A DNA stretch of 64,000 nt from Oscarella lobularis (GCF_947507565.1 NC_089182.1:1178001-1242000); one strand, 5' to 3'; positions 1-10,225 are shown, numbered from the stretch's first letter. Numbers and translations are program-made. Notes: a model not told the origin generated them from the letters alone.

Positions 1-1063
1 AGGAACACATGGAATACGTGTGGCGTCACTTTCTTTCCAAATGCCCCGCCAAATTTATTGATGTCATGGCTCACAGTTATGGGGGCGTAGTGACCGTATC
101 CTGGGTAACGCATCTCTAACCATTAAGTTCTTATCGTAAATATTTGTGCACAAGTTGTCTCAATATGAAAATGCTCGAGAAAAAGTTCGAAAAATTGCGT
201 TCACAGATTCCGTTCACAGTATCAGCTTGGAAATAGCTGATGCAGAAACGCGGACTTGGTTTGAGCAGGTTGGTAGAAGGAAAGAATTTGGTGCATTGAT
301 GCAAACTGCTTGAATTGATTAGCGTGCTATTAATTGGGTGTCATCAAATGAGTATGTTGGAAAATTTGTTCGAAAATACCGAGGAGACATCTTTTGCGTT
401 TCAGCAGGTGCCTTGGGGCAGCATCTTATTTTGAATAAATTATTGATTGTTTACAGGAACTATTACTCACGAGGAGACGTCATGGAAATCGTTTGCACAG
501 ATTTTTGCATTTTTTGAAAGCGCAGAGGGAGTCAGTGACGACGTCATTGCTAGCCTGCAAAAAGACGAGGAAAGTGAAGAAATGACATCTGAAGAAGACG
601 AAGGAGAAGAACAAGAAGAAGAAAGAAAAGGCCAAGAAAAAGAGAAAGTGGACGAAGAAAAAGAGAAAGTGGACGAAGGTAATTAATTAATGTTATTACC
701 TTATTTAATGCCATGACCAGTGAAGAGAGAATTGTAGACCTCGTTGATAGCCCGCAAAAAGACGAGAAGAACGAAGAGATGATACGTGACGAAGAAAAGG
801 AAAAAGAAACAGAGAAAGATAACGATGAAAAGCAAGAAAACGACGCGGAAAGTAATAAATTGGTACCAAATTAAAATACAACAATCATTTACTGCTTTGA
901 AGAGACTGATGGCAAAGAAAAGACAATCAATGATACGCAGAACGAAAAAGAGGCAGCTGGAGAAACGGAAGAGAATACGAACGTTGATGATAATGAGGAA
1001 GAAAAAGAAAAGCAACCAGAGAAAGAAAGCCCAAAGTTAGCACATGAAAGCACGGCGTTATGA
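1..1063 (+). CDS. ARB2A: FAM172/ARB2-family protein, 3' part (5' end outside window)
   Basis: The first exon reads EHMEYVWRHFLSKCPAKF followed by a VMAHSYGGVVTV elbow, the signature of the Arb2/FAM172 alpha/beta-hydrolase-like fold. Later exons (about 152-269, 320-406, 457 on) give RKIAFTDSVHS, RAINWVSSNEYVGKFV and THEETSWKSFAQIFAFF, all matching the C-terminal half of FAM172A as known from animals. The rest is a Glu/Lys-rich tail of several exons ending with the TGA at 1061-1063. FAM172/Arb2 proteins act in the nucleus with Argonaute/chromatin and splicing factors; that role is family knowledge. The Ser of HSYGG sits where a hydrolase nucleophile would be, but catalysis is unproven in the family. 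The gene is truncated only by the window edge. Confidence 0.85.
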
Positions 1064-1278
1064 AAAACGGAGCCATTGCCACCCCTTAGCCAGACCCTCT
1101 TTTTAGCCTTTTACACGCAGACTAATTTTTCATACAGAACATCATGCTTACCGATATTTTTTGCTGAATCCGCGGCATACATATATAACAGCGTACAAGC
1201 ACAGCAATCAACAGCTTACACAAAAGTGACAGAAAAAAAATCAAGTTTCACTGTTCATTCAAAACCGGCTCACCTTAT
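1064..1278. other. Short spacer between convergent genes
   Basis: About 215 bp between the stop of the FAM172-like gene on plus and the stop of the NBR1-like gene on minus. It is AT-rich and holds the two 3' untranslated regions; no other feature is seen. Confidence 0.5.
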
Positions 1279-3281
1279 TCAATGTCTCTTTTCTGACCAC
1301 TCATTGTCGTGATGCTCAGTAAGAAGTTCCTGAACGCAAGCAGTGACGTCGTTCTTGTGCTTGTCCAACATTCTGGCGTTGAGCATTCGATTTCCAAAAC
1401 CCATTTCAAGCAGTTGATCAAGTGGAGATTGAGCCTCACGACGCGTCCATGGAGGAACGTATTGTCCCCCGGGAGGAATCCAGCCGAGGCTGCTCTGAAC
1501 ATTGGCCGCCATGACAACAGCCCGAGGAAGAGGAGGAGGAGGAGGAGAACCGTCACGTTGAACGGAGTCCTCTTCTTCTTCTTCTGGTGGCACTTCTGGT
1601 GGACCTTCTTTCAGTCTTTCTTCTTCTGGTGGATCTTCTATGGGCTGACTGACGACGTCATCTTTCTTTGGCTGCTCTTCCAGAGGTTTCGTGACGTCAA
1701 AGCACTCCGGCAAGGGAACGACGAAGAAGTCGTCCGAGTCACAACTTTTGACACTCGACGTCTCAAAGTCAATGAGATCTAAAAGAACCAGTAAAGACTC
1801 ATAACACGACTAGTTTCTTTAATTAAAATACCTTGCTGAACACTGAGCTGAGCCAGCTGACTTGTGACAATCTCCTCTTCTATAAAAATTATCTATAATA
1901 AAAACCACTCGTTCTTAGTGATTTCTCACCTGTGAGCGAAGGAGCCGCAGCGGCAGCAGAGAGTGTTTCAAAGCTCTCTGAACGATTATCCATGCAAGCT
2001 GCAGCAGGACGAGAACTTGGCATCGCGTCGTCTTCGTCCTTCCTCTTTTTGGCCTTCTTTTTCTCCTTTTTCTCCCTCTTTCCACAGAGAAGTTTTAGAA
2101 ACTTGGCCTCTCTAAAACCCATACATAGTCTTCTTTGCTTGAATTTTCTTGTTAATTAAAAAAAAAGAAACCGTTCTCTCTCTTGCTCTGCAGTCAAATA
2201 GAGTGGACGTTTCAGAAGCGGTTTCAGCTGTCCGTGCTTGTTCTTTCCAGCCCAAGTGCTGATTGGTCGTTTGATTTTCAAGAACACGTGATCCGGATAG
2301 TGCAAGCCAAGTGGCTCACAAACCTCGCACAGATCATAATCAGCACAATTTCTAAAATAAATGGCGATAAAGATTAGAAAACGCTCGCGTACTTTCGCCT
2401 ACCCGCATTTGTAACGTGTGCCAAAAATCAATTTATCGCAACCATCGCAAATGATGTTCAAGTGGCAAAAAGTAGCTAGTAAAGAATTTAAATCAATGGC
2501 TCGAGCCCTCGGGCAGATAATGACAAACGCAATTACTATCAGAATAGGAAGTCTTGGGTCGAGGCTCACTCATTCCAAGTTTGAGTTCAGAAAGAATCTA
2601 CGTAGCTTTCAATTTAAAAAAAACCCGTTGCACTAGGATTTCTTTCCTTACTTTTTTCATTTCCGGGTGAAACCACGAGGGAGGTCTGGCATCATCTTGA
2701 CACTTCTCCTTGCGCTTTCTCGTCTGTTCCACGCCAACGCTTTTAGCCAATTCCGAGTAATAGCGACAAGAAGAAGAAGAAGCAGAAGAAGAGGAAGACA
2801 AAGTGGCTTTCTACAAAAGACGACTCGCAAAAAACGTCCCATATAACAACAACTATACTTGACACACTGGCTTCAAAATAGGTGAAGTCAAAGTCGAAGT
2901 CGTCTCGATCGTTTCATTTTCGGCCTTTTCAACGACCAATCGAAGCACGTACGTGCTCTCCCTGACGACCTAAAGCAAGCTGCGAGTTGTAGAAGCACAA
3001 CGGGGGCGTGGTCAGGGACTCAAACCTTGAACGCCTCAGCGAGCTCGATCTGGCTGCTCAGCCAGATTTCGTCCCCTTCTTCGTCTTTGTATTTAATTTG
3101 AACCGAACGCGCATCGACAACGTCCTTGACCTGTCGAGAACTGGGCGCGTCAGCTAGACGCACCGTTCGTGTACACGTATCTAGGGACCTTCGCTTCAAA
3201 TTTCGACCAGGATATGTTCGATGGAACGTTGAAACGGCGTACGTCGCCGTCAAACGTTAGCTTGACAGGAACGATGTCCAT
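1279..3281 (-). CDS. NBR1/p62-like selective autophagy receptor (PB1-ZZ-LIR-UBA)
   Basis: Exon 1 starts at the ATG 3281-3279 (MDIVPVKLTFDGDVRRF) and with the next exon (about 3028-3135, IKYKDEEGDEIWLSS then ELAEAF) makes a PB1 domain with the acidic OPCA cluster. A ZZ zinc finger lies at about 2190-2450 (ICDGCDKLIFGTRYKCG, NCADYDLCEVC, HYPDHVFLKIKRP). Near 1712-1740 there is an acidic DSDDFFVV that fits an LC3-interacting motif. The C-terminus (about 1285-1390) is a UBA domain (LDQLLEMGFGNRMLNARML) whose ending resembles NBR1. Such proteins bridge ubiquitylated cargo to LC3/Atg8 in the cytoplasm. The FW domain typical of NBR1 is not visible, so the architecture is p62-like with NBR1-like ZZ and UBA. 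A Lys-rich segment lies at about 2030-2100. Exon 1 and the start of exon 2 are copied at 9595-9781. Confidence 0.8.
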
Positions 3282-3310
3282 CTCTCGATGCTCTGGATCC
3301 TGATGAGTCA

Positions 3311-3352
3311 GGATGAGACGATGACGCGACGATGACGCGACGATGACGCACC
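3311..3352. repeat. Short tandem repeat of GATGACGCGAC
   Basis: Three to four imperfect copies of an 11-bp unit (GATGACGCGAC) lie just upstream of the NBR1-like start codon. The corresponding place in the second duplication unit has been replaced by the GGACCACTTTT-rich segment. Confidence 0.7.
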
Positions 3353-3461
3353 GGTTTCGTCATTACAACGTACGCTAGGCATACTGCAAACATAATATCA
3401 AGTAGCCTTAATTTCTGAAAGACCTCGAATCAGTTTCGAGTCAATATCATCTTCATCTTTC

Positions 3462-5808
3462 CTAACGTATGATTTCGGCAGGAAGAGGACAAGTAAGGCG
3501 ATGAGATTCAATAATGGGTAAGTAAGCTTTCCTTTCTAATTGGACAATCCATCTGTCTTGTTCCCACGCATGCTCCACGTAATCGTCAGAAATAATGGCG
3601 ACTACAGATCGACTGTAGGCGGCCACGTGACGCGTTGACAAATGACACGTGTCAGGATTGCGATGACAAAATGACTGAACTAAGCACCCAAGCCACGTTT
3701 GAATAACGTCTTGCACTTTGTGAGCAAAATCGCTGTCACTGTCAATGTAGAACAAGGCCACGTCCCAAATAAATTCAGAATCTACAAGCAAAAGAAACTG
3801 AAAAAGAAGAATGAGTCAATTTCAGCTAATTACTTTGTTTTGCTTCCTTAAGGGCGCTTCTAAGTTCACTTCTCTTCTTGAAATCTGACATGCTTTCTTC
3901 TTTTAGTACAATAGCAGACCTAGGGTCGTCGACTCCAACATCTGTAGCCGTCAAACGGCTGCCGAGCCGTATGATCACAAACGACGGATGAATTTTCTCT
4001 TTTTCGTCTTCTAATGCAGCGATGTCCGTTTGATAGTCGGCCACTTCCGCTCTCTGCTCTTCAAAGCCAGCCTCGTCTTCTTCCTCGTCAATAACAACGA
4101 CCATCTTCCACGATTTTTCTATGGCCTGGTGAGATGCAACCATTGGATCGTCGCCAAGACGAGGCCCACTTCGACTGTCACTTGGAGCGTGCAAATTGTA
4201 ATAGCTAGAGCCCGTCTTAGTCAAAGCCGGTCTTAGCACGTCCTTGAAAAAGGACTGGCAGTTGGAGGAAAGTTGTCTTGCACTTGATTTACTGGATAAC
4301 GTGAAGCTAACGTAGTAGTCCCAGATAAAACATCCTAACATAGACGTGACTTAGTCGGTCAGTCTTCAAGGTGGCCAAATATTGCTTACGTTGAATAGCA
4401 TTTCTTTTCTTCTTTTTCTTCAGGCCAGCTGCCAGAACTAATGCAAAGATAATTATTATCATGATAATTAGAGCTCCACTTCATGACTAATAATGCCCAT
4501 AGAGGAAACGGACGTCCTGCAAAATGATGCACATAATTAATTTTCAAATGTCTAACTTATATATATAACGCAAACGCACGCTTGACTATAAGCTGAGTTG
4601 AGGTGACTTCGTGTTTCTTGAACGAAGCTGTACAGGAATAATCCCAGTCGTCGTTTTTGCTTACACTATTGATCTGTAGCGTTGATTCAAGTTTTGACAT
4701 GTTCTTATTGACTAGCCTTGACACGACAGTAAAGCGAGTTTCGTTGTATTCCTCAATATTGATCCCATTCTTCCTCCACTGAAATTTTGTAAAATAAGGA
4801 CCCTTAATGCAAACTCGTAGGGTAGCATTCTCTCCTTCCGTGACAGTTACACTGGGCGGAAGACCATCACGATAAAATGGCCCAATATCAGGCCATTCTA
4901 AAAGGAGAACAGGAGAGCTTACAGTAATATATTAGTAGTGCACATACCGTCTAGGTACAGTGTTACAGGCACAGTGATGTTTCCCTGGCTATTGGATACG
5001 ATGCAGTTATAGGCCAGAGAGTGAATAGCACCTAGGACTTCTTGCAAACATGAACAATTCACAATAGCGTTTTTCGCATCTTGGAAAATACTCTCAGCAG
5101 AGTATAAATAAATAGTCTCAGGGAGGTCTGAACACTCCGGATCAAGTACGCGATTACATTTGTGCTAAACAAAATGGCTTTAGATAAAAACCGCGTAATA
5201 GATCTCTGTCGTACTCTTGACCAGTAGACAACGTTTGGCTCTGGATTGCCAATGACCCCGCATTGATTAGACATACCAGCGTCACATATAGATGCAACTG
5301 AAGAGCACCAATGAGTAATCTCAGTTGATGCATTTCTCATAGGAGGACCTGCATGCGTGAATAAAGAGTGTCAAGTAAAAATCCACAATTACACACTTGA
5401 ATATTTAGCTATGCTTTAATTAGTTAATAATTTAAAATTAATTAAGAACAGCATGATTACTGACAGATGGCTTGCTTCAACCCAAGCCATCTTTATTTTG
5501 ACGTCTAGACTACTACCGAGCACGTTCACGCGATAGACACACTGATTTTCGCCACAGATATGAAATCCGTCATTTGCAGTGTACGTTGCATTGATTATCT
5601 CATAGTTTCCTGTAGACGTTGCAGGTAGATATGAATTCTGACGAGCAAACACTGCTTTGGTCAACGACGTTCGCGAAAACGTCCACGCTCCGCTGCAGCC
5701 TGAGCAATTCAGAGTAGCGTTCGCTCCGTCGAGGACGGTCGTCGTGAATCGAACAGTAGATGCTGCTGCAGGAAGAAGAAAAATCAACGAAGCTCTACAA
5801 CGCTGCAT
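3462..5808 (-). pseudogene. Ig-TM-TIR-TIR receptor, copy A (frameshifted, probably defective)
   Basis: ATG at 5808 opens a signal peptide (MQRCRASLIFLLPAAAS) and a first Ig-like domain (5495-5770, NCSGCSG ... NDGFHICGENQCVY). Two more Ig-like domains follow (about 4950-5345 and 4580-4900), then the membrane exon (4400-4500), a first TIR-like domain (3830-4340, FIWDYYVSF ... SWKMVVVID) and a second (3466-3780, FIWDVALFYIDSDSDF ... YSRSVVAIISDDYVEHAW). Compared with copy B the membrane exon lacks 2 nt (around 4475-4485), shifting frame inside the membrane helix, and an 11-nt deletion near 3468 replaces the last residues by an early stop. The TIR exons stay open, so the damage is recent, or one lesion is an assembly error. 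A soluble secreted product remains possible. Head-to-head with the plus-strand gene at 5907. Confidence 0.75.
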
Positions 5809-5906
5809 TGGAGAGGCCGGAGTGTCTACGCATGCCCGTACGGGCCCTTCATGTTGAAAGTGGAGTCATTGCATAGGCCCACTCATAGGCCCATTCCTAG
5901 CTGGTC
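5809..5906. promoter_or_regulatory. Shared bidirectional promoter region, copy A
   Basis: Only 98 bp separate the start codon of the minus-strand receptor from the start codon of the plus-strand Death/ZU5 gene, so both must use one compact promoter or overlapping 5' regions. It contains the 12-bp palindrome GCCCGTACGGGC at 5834-5845, which is kept in copy B. Promoter function is inferred from geometry. Confidence 0.5.
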
Positions 5907-8900
5907 ATGGTGAGATGTTCGGTTTAGCGTCTTAAAACCGCTCTAACAGCTCTTTCTCAAGTCTCATAAACCCGACTTTGAACAGATCAAGCCGGGTATT
6001 GCACATCTCCTCGAAAACATCCTAAATCGAAGAATCCACGATTTTTTCGTTGATACCATCGTTCATCCGTACACAAATTTTACCTCGGAGAAGCAGTTTT
6101 GGGAAGGTTATATGGATAAAACACTCGACCTCTTGTGCACAATCAAAAAAGTGGTTAGCCGAATCTTCTCTGGAGTTGTCGAGCTAAAATCGTTTTTTAT
6201 GTCTAGAAAAGCATTCCTCTCGTCTTTCGCGACTGCTACGTCGTCTTTTTTCACAAGCCCCAAATGACATTTCAAGAAGGAGATTTCTTTTTTCAAGCCG
6301 GTGCCTCAACACCTGGCACTCTCGCTGTCAAGTTCTACTGGAACGATACCCTTCGACCGGCAACTGTTATGGAAAGTGAACTGCCTCGTCTGACCGACGA
6401 ACAGTTCTACAAGGAAAAGTGCAGAGAAAGTAACGCTGGCACAAACGTTTTCAGGAATCTGATCTTGTGGAAAGGAAAGAATGAGTTTGAACGTTTGCCA
6501 ATTAGCGACATGTTTCAACTGCTTGAGACGGTAAGTCAGTTGATGAGATTTTCAGCACTCGATACTTTGATTTAGATGAGCGAAAGAGATCTCATTGGTT
6601 CTGAGGTACCAATCAGCATTTTGCATATAATCGTATGCGTAGTATAAAAACATTAGATGACTTCTGAAGCGTCATCTCTCTCAAGCAGTGGATACGACAC
6701 TGAACAAAGGTCACGAGCGTCTTCTCTCCCAGAGAGACGCAGGGCAAAGAGCTTTACATTTGAAGGTATGAGTTTCACTGGCAACTTTATCCTGACTCCT
6801 AAAGCAGGTTAGAACGCCTCCTTCCGAAAATCTCTCACTAAAATTGCCGTTCTTTTGTAGATCGTGAAAAACAGAGTCCTGAGTTAATTCGTCCCCCTTA
6901 CGTTACTCAGCCTTCATCAGAATGTCATCAGCCCAATGCTTTTGTCTATTCAGAGAGAGATGAAGAGCCACACCCAATGGCTGCCACTGTACAGGATGAA
7001 GAAAGCGACACAGGTAATAGCCCTGCTGTCATTGCAAGGGAACTCGGCGCCAAAGTCGAGGCATTGGAACTGGGTAAGCTTTTGTATAATATCAGTTATT
7101 CCCTTGAATTAGAAACTTCAGGAGGACAAACAAGTGCCAGCGGTTACCCTGATGCTAGAGGCGCTCTCGCAAGTTTGAAGAAAGATGGCGGTAAAGAGTC
7201 ATCTGGATATCCCGGCATTGACAAAGCGTTGCCTCGTTTAACTGACGCTTCCTTAGAGATGGTAAATCTAGATCTTAGCCGTTATCTACTATAATGCCTG
7301 TTGACTAGACGTCTCAAACTGCTAAACAAAATCAGGAAAAAAAAGACGCTTCACCAGCAGGTTAATTCATCGCAGCTGAAATTTAAATTTATAGCATTAC
7401 GGTGCTATTCACTTCTTGCAGACTTTTTGTTAGATCAATCAACGTCCATGTTCGATTTGATAGATCCTCAAGTTCACCTCGCGCTAAGAAACATTTGCAC
7501 GTTGCTTGATAAAAGCGATCCTCTCGGGAATGACTGGCGAGCTCTTTGGACAAAGTTAACAGGAAGAAGCCTTAAAGAGAGTGACGAGAAAGCGTTCAAA
7601 GAGGATCTCGGCGGTTCGCCAACGATAGCTGTGTTGAACAAGTGGCAGCAGCAATGTTCATTACAAAATGCCACTGTCGGTCACCTGCTGATCTCTCTGA
7701 AACTTATCCACCGCAGCGATGCCGTTGACTTACTACGAAATTTCTTGAAAACGGTAATTAGTACTGTACGACTACTACCTGTTTTATCATTGTTATGTAG
7801 GAGTTTATTGACTTTCCGTCACTGACTATCGACAACATTTTTGTTCTGTTGAGCAAAATATCACCGGTGGTTGGTAAAGAACTGACTCCGTCTGGGTTAA
7901 ATCTAACGATTTCAGAAGGAAAGTGCAGATTGTCAATTCCTCCTGGTGCCGTTGACGTGTCAATTCCAGTTTCTTCTTGTCTTCTCACTGACGGTGGCGA
8001 GTACAGGAACGAAACCGCAGTTGCGCTCACAGATGTCGTCCGGCTTCTACCACACGGCACAAAGCTAAAAAAGGCAGCCACTCTTAAACTTAAGCACAAC
8101 TTTACTTTCAGAGAAAAACACACCATCAAGGTTACGCTGCTGTATGAAAGTGGGACTGATTCCAGGAAACGTATGAAACCGCTGTGCGTTTTCACAACTC
8201 TGAACCAAGTCGTTTCTTTTCGATTTGGACACGCTGTTCTACTACCCGACCAGATAATCATTCATACAACCAGCTTCTGTCACACTTGTGGGCGAAACGA
8301 TGGTTGTCGTCTTAATTTATCAATGATGGTTCTTGCTCTTTCTGAATTAAACCGACAACCCTTTAAAGTGATCTTAATTATATGCAGTTCAACCAAACAA
8401 AAGCAACAGAAAGCTATAAATGCAGAGCGCGGAGGACTTGGTCCGCAAGCGTATAAAGTGACAAGAAGTCGACCGTTTGATGACCTTTGCGAGTGCGAAT
8501 TCCCAGAAATGCCTACGAAAAAGCTCCCAGTGATTGCTGAAATTAACAGTTTCCAGTCTACTGCATGGAGTATTGATACCGGCCCAAAGTGGGGATTCCC
8601 GCGCGAAATCTCTTTTAGGGACCTTCAAGCAATCTCAAAAAACGAGCACTCTCATCGACCATACGATTTTGTAATTGGATTTTCTCATTGCAGTCGTGAG
8701 ACCGTTGACGATCATGTGATTGTTACGTTTGGTGTAAAAGGGACACGAATGCAGCTGTCCGCGGATATTGTAATAAAAGATGTAAGTGTGTGCTTATACC
8801 CGTGCGTAATTGTGAATTTTTGCACCAATAGCTATCAAGTTTATCAGGAAGCCCACGAGCTGGTCTTTCACTTACAAGCAGTGACTTGGACCGTAAGGTG

Positions 8901-9191
8901 ACAGAAGAGGAGCTACAAAAATTGGCTCCTTACTTGACTGAGCATTGGAAAGCGTTGGCTCGTAAGTTGAAGATAAATAAAGATTATACGGTTGTTGTAG
9001 AACGGAAAAATCGGTGGGATTCAAGCGACTGTCCCCACGACATACTTCATCGATGGCTAGATCAAAACGGATCGTGTGCGACCGTGAGACGTTTGTGCAT
9101 AGCTCTTATTGATAAAAGCGTTTGTCAGCGAAATGCTGCAGAGGAGGTATACGGAACTGGCGTCGTTAGTCAAGTCATGAACGATCTGTAA
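5907..9191 (+). CDS. Death-ZU5-UPA-like-Death protein with novel N-terminal domain, copy A
   Basis: The ATG at 5907-5909 seems to be followed at once by a GT donor; the next exon reads SHKPDFEQIKPGIAHLLENI and joins (phase 0, 55-nt intron) to KSIPLVFRDCYVVFFHKPQ, an N-terminal domain I do not recognise. Short exons then give a Ser-rich linker (SSLSSSGYDTEQRSR) and repeated SGYP motifs. A first Death domain lies at about 7430-7755 (ALRNICTLLDKSDPLGNDWR), a ZU5 domain at 7850-8110 (CRLSIPPGAVDVSIPVSS; LPHGTKLKKAATLKL), a UPA-like region at 8110-8780 and a second Death domain at 8885-9150 (LAPYLTEHWKALARKLKI). ZU5-UPA-Death is known from UNC5, PIDD and ankyrins; the leading Death domain and missing LRR, Ig or ankyrin parts make this arrangement different. 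No membrane segment seen, so a cytoplasmic adaptor is likely. All exon joins I checked keep frame. Confidence 0.75.
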
Positions 9192-9421
9192 CGTACGTCA
9201 TATGTTTATACCAACTGCTCTCAGTGTTACCATTATTTACCTTGATCTGATGTAATTATAGCCAATATATCTTTTTTATCCTAGTGTTTTGTTTTGTTTT
9301 ATAGCCAATGTATCTTTTTAACGCTATTTTTTATTTAAAAGTTTAAAGCTCTATGCATGACCGGATGGCCTAAAGCGAGCACTGCCGAGCAGTCTTACGT
9401 CATCTCAGTGCTAGCTTCGCC
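9192..9421. other. AT-rich spacer with a short direct repeat
   Basis: No gene seen. Two copies of ATAGCCAATRTATCTTTTT (about 9258 and 9301) lie in the presumed 3' untranslated region of the Death/ZU5 gene. A likely promoter for the following N-terminal fragment lies at its end. Confidence 0.5.
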
Positions 9422-9789
9422 ATGGTGAGTTGCTCGTGAATTGTCAGCCTTCTAAGCGTGACTTCGAAGAGATCAAGCCAGATATCGCCGATCTCCTCAA
9501 AAAAGTCCTAAATCGAAGAATCAATGATTTTTTCGTTGATCCTATCGTTCATCGCTACACAGAAAAAACACTTGGCCTCTTGGGCAAAGTAGATAATTTG
9601 AACCGAACGCGCACCGACAACGTCCTTGACCTGTCGAGAACTGGGCGCGTTAGCTGTAGACGCACCGTTCGTGTACACGTATGGACCTTTGCTTCAAATT
9701 TCGACCAGGATATGTTCGATGGAACGTTGAAACGGCGTACGTCGCCGTCAAACGTTAGCTTGACAGGAACGATGTCCATGCTGGATTGA
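9422..9789 (+). pseudogene. Third copy of the N-terminal domain, fused to antisense PB1 sequence
   Basis: The ATG at 9422-9424 again has a GT directly after it, and the downstream reading RDFEEIKPDIADLLKKVLN then NDFFVDPIVHRY matches the N-terminal domain of the genes at 5907 and 12875. A stretch of 14 codons present in the other copies is absent between HRY and EKTLGLL. At 9595 the sequence switches to a copy of NBR1-like exon 2/exon 1 (3095-3281), here read antisense, and the frame stays open to a stop at 9787-9789. The result is a chimeric ORF of roughly 120 codons. Whether it is expressed is unknown; a duplication scar is the simplest reading. Confidence 0.65.
9595..9781 (-). pseudogene. 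Partial copy of the PB1 exons of the NBR1-like gene
   Basis: From the AATTTGAACCG at 9595 the sequence follows 3095-3281 almost base for base, covering part of exon 2, intron 1 and exon 1 through the start codon (MDIVPVKLTF on the minus strand). The copy lacks the rest of exon 2 and all later exons, so it cannot encode an autophagy receptor. It marks the left edge of the duplicated block. Confidence 0.85.
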
Positions 9790-10225
9790 CGGACTGTCAC
9801 GAGAAAAGTGGTCCCCCGGACGGCTTTTCTTACGTTCGAAAAGTGGTCCGGCCTACCGAAAAGTGGTCCGGGCTCGAATTTGCTCATACGCGTACCCTTC
9901 GCGATGTAGATCGATCGACGACAAAGTACGCGAGTGCACTGCTCGTGCGCATCCACTCCCCTTCTATGCAAGACCACTTTTCTTTGAGCAAAGAAAAGTG
10001 GTCCGGACCTCCAAATACGCAGCAGAGAGTCTCGTGCATGCTCCAAATAATTGGGGGGTGCTGATACAAACGTCTCAATAAGGTAAAATAAACTGACGTC
10101 GACAAAATATCAAAAATATGGGTAAGATTGCTTTTTTGCCCCCGGACCACTTTTTTTGCCCCCCAGACCACTTTTCTGGCGTGGTCCCGGACCACTTTTC
10201 TGGCCGGACCACTTTTTTCATGACA
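9785..10225. repeat. Cluster of AAAAGTGGTCCGG / CCGGACCACTTTT repeats
   Basis: At least nine copies of the core AAAAGTGGTC in either orientation occur here: forward near 9804, 9839, 9859 and 9985, reverse near 9970, 10146, 10163, 10190 and 10205. Forward copies prevail on the left and reverse copies on the right, giving a loose inverted symmetry. The segment replaces about 55 bp found at the matching place upstream of the NBR1-like gene. Open frames across it look repeat-derived (many KWSG/KVV units) and are not called as genes. No transposase is visible. Confidence 0.75.

Larger units (their letters stand above)
3095..7258. repeat. Segmental duplication, unit A
   Basis: Near-identical to 9595-14270 over PB1 exons, receptor gene, shared promoter and the 5' half of the plus-strand gene. 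The TIR1 exon differs at only a few codons between units. The right edge falls just before the first Death-domain exon region, near the TCCTTAGA shared by both units. Confidence 0.85.

Noticed and set aside
1309-1782. Plus-strand ORF over the UBA exon of the NBR1-like gene
   Set aside because: The minus strand encodes a clear UBA domain; the plus frame is Phe/Trp-rich antisense.
3299-3325. Hammerhead-ribozyme-like CTGATGAGTCAGGATGAGAC next to the NBR1-like start
   Set aside because: The CTGATGA box and a GTC/GAC mini-stem are there, but the following GAAA box and a cleavable GTC in the right place are absent, so a ribozyme is not supported.
5416-5500. Apparent stop after the first Ig domain of receptor copy A
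   Set aside because: A GTA donor follows VNVLG in both copies, so the open tail after it is intron read-through.
9785-10225. CRISPR-like array of GGACCACTTTT repeats
   Set aside because: Units are about 11 bp, irregularly spaced and in both orientations; the context is animal DNA, so this is not a CRISPR array.
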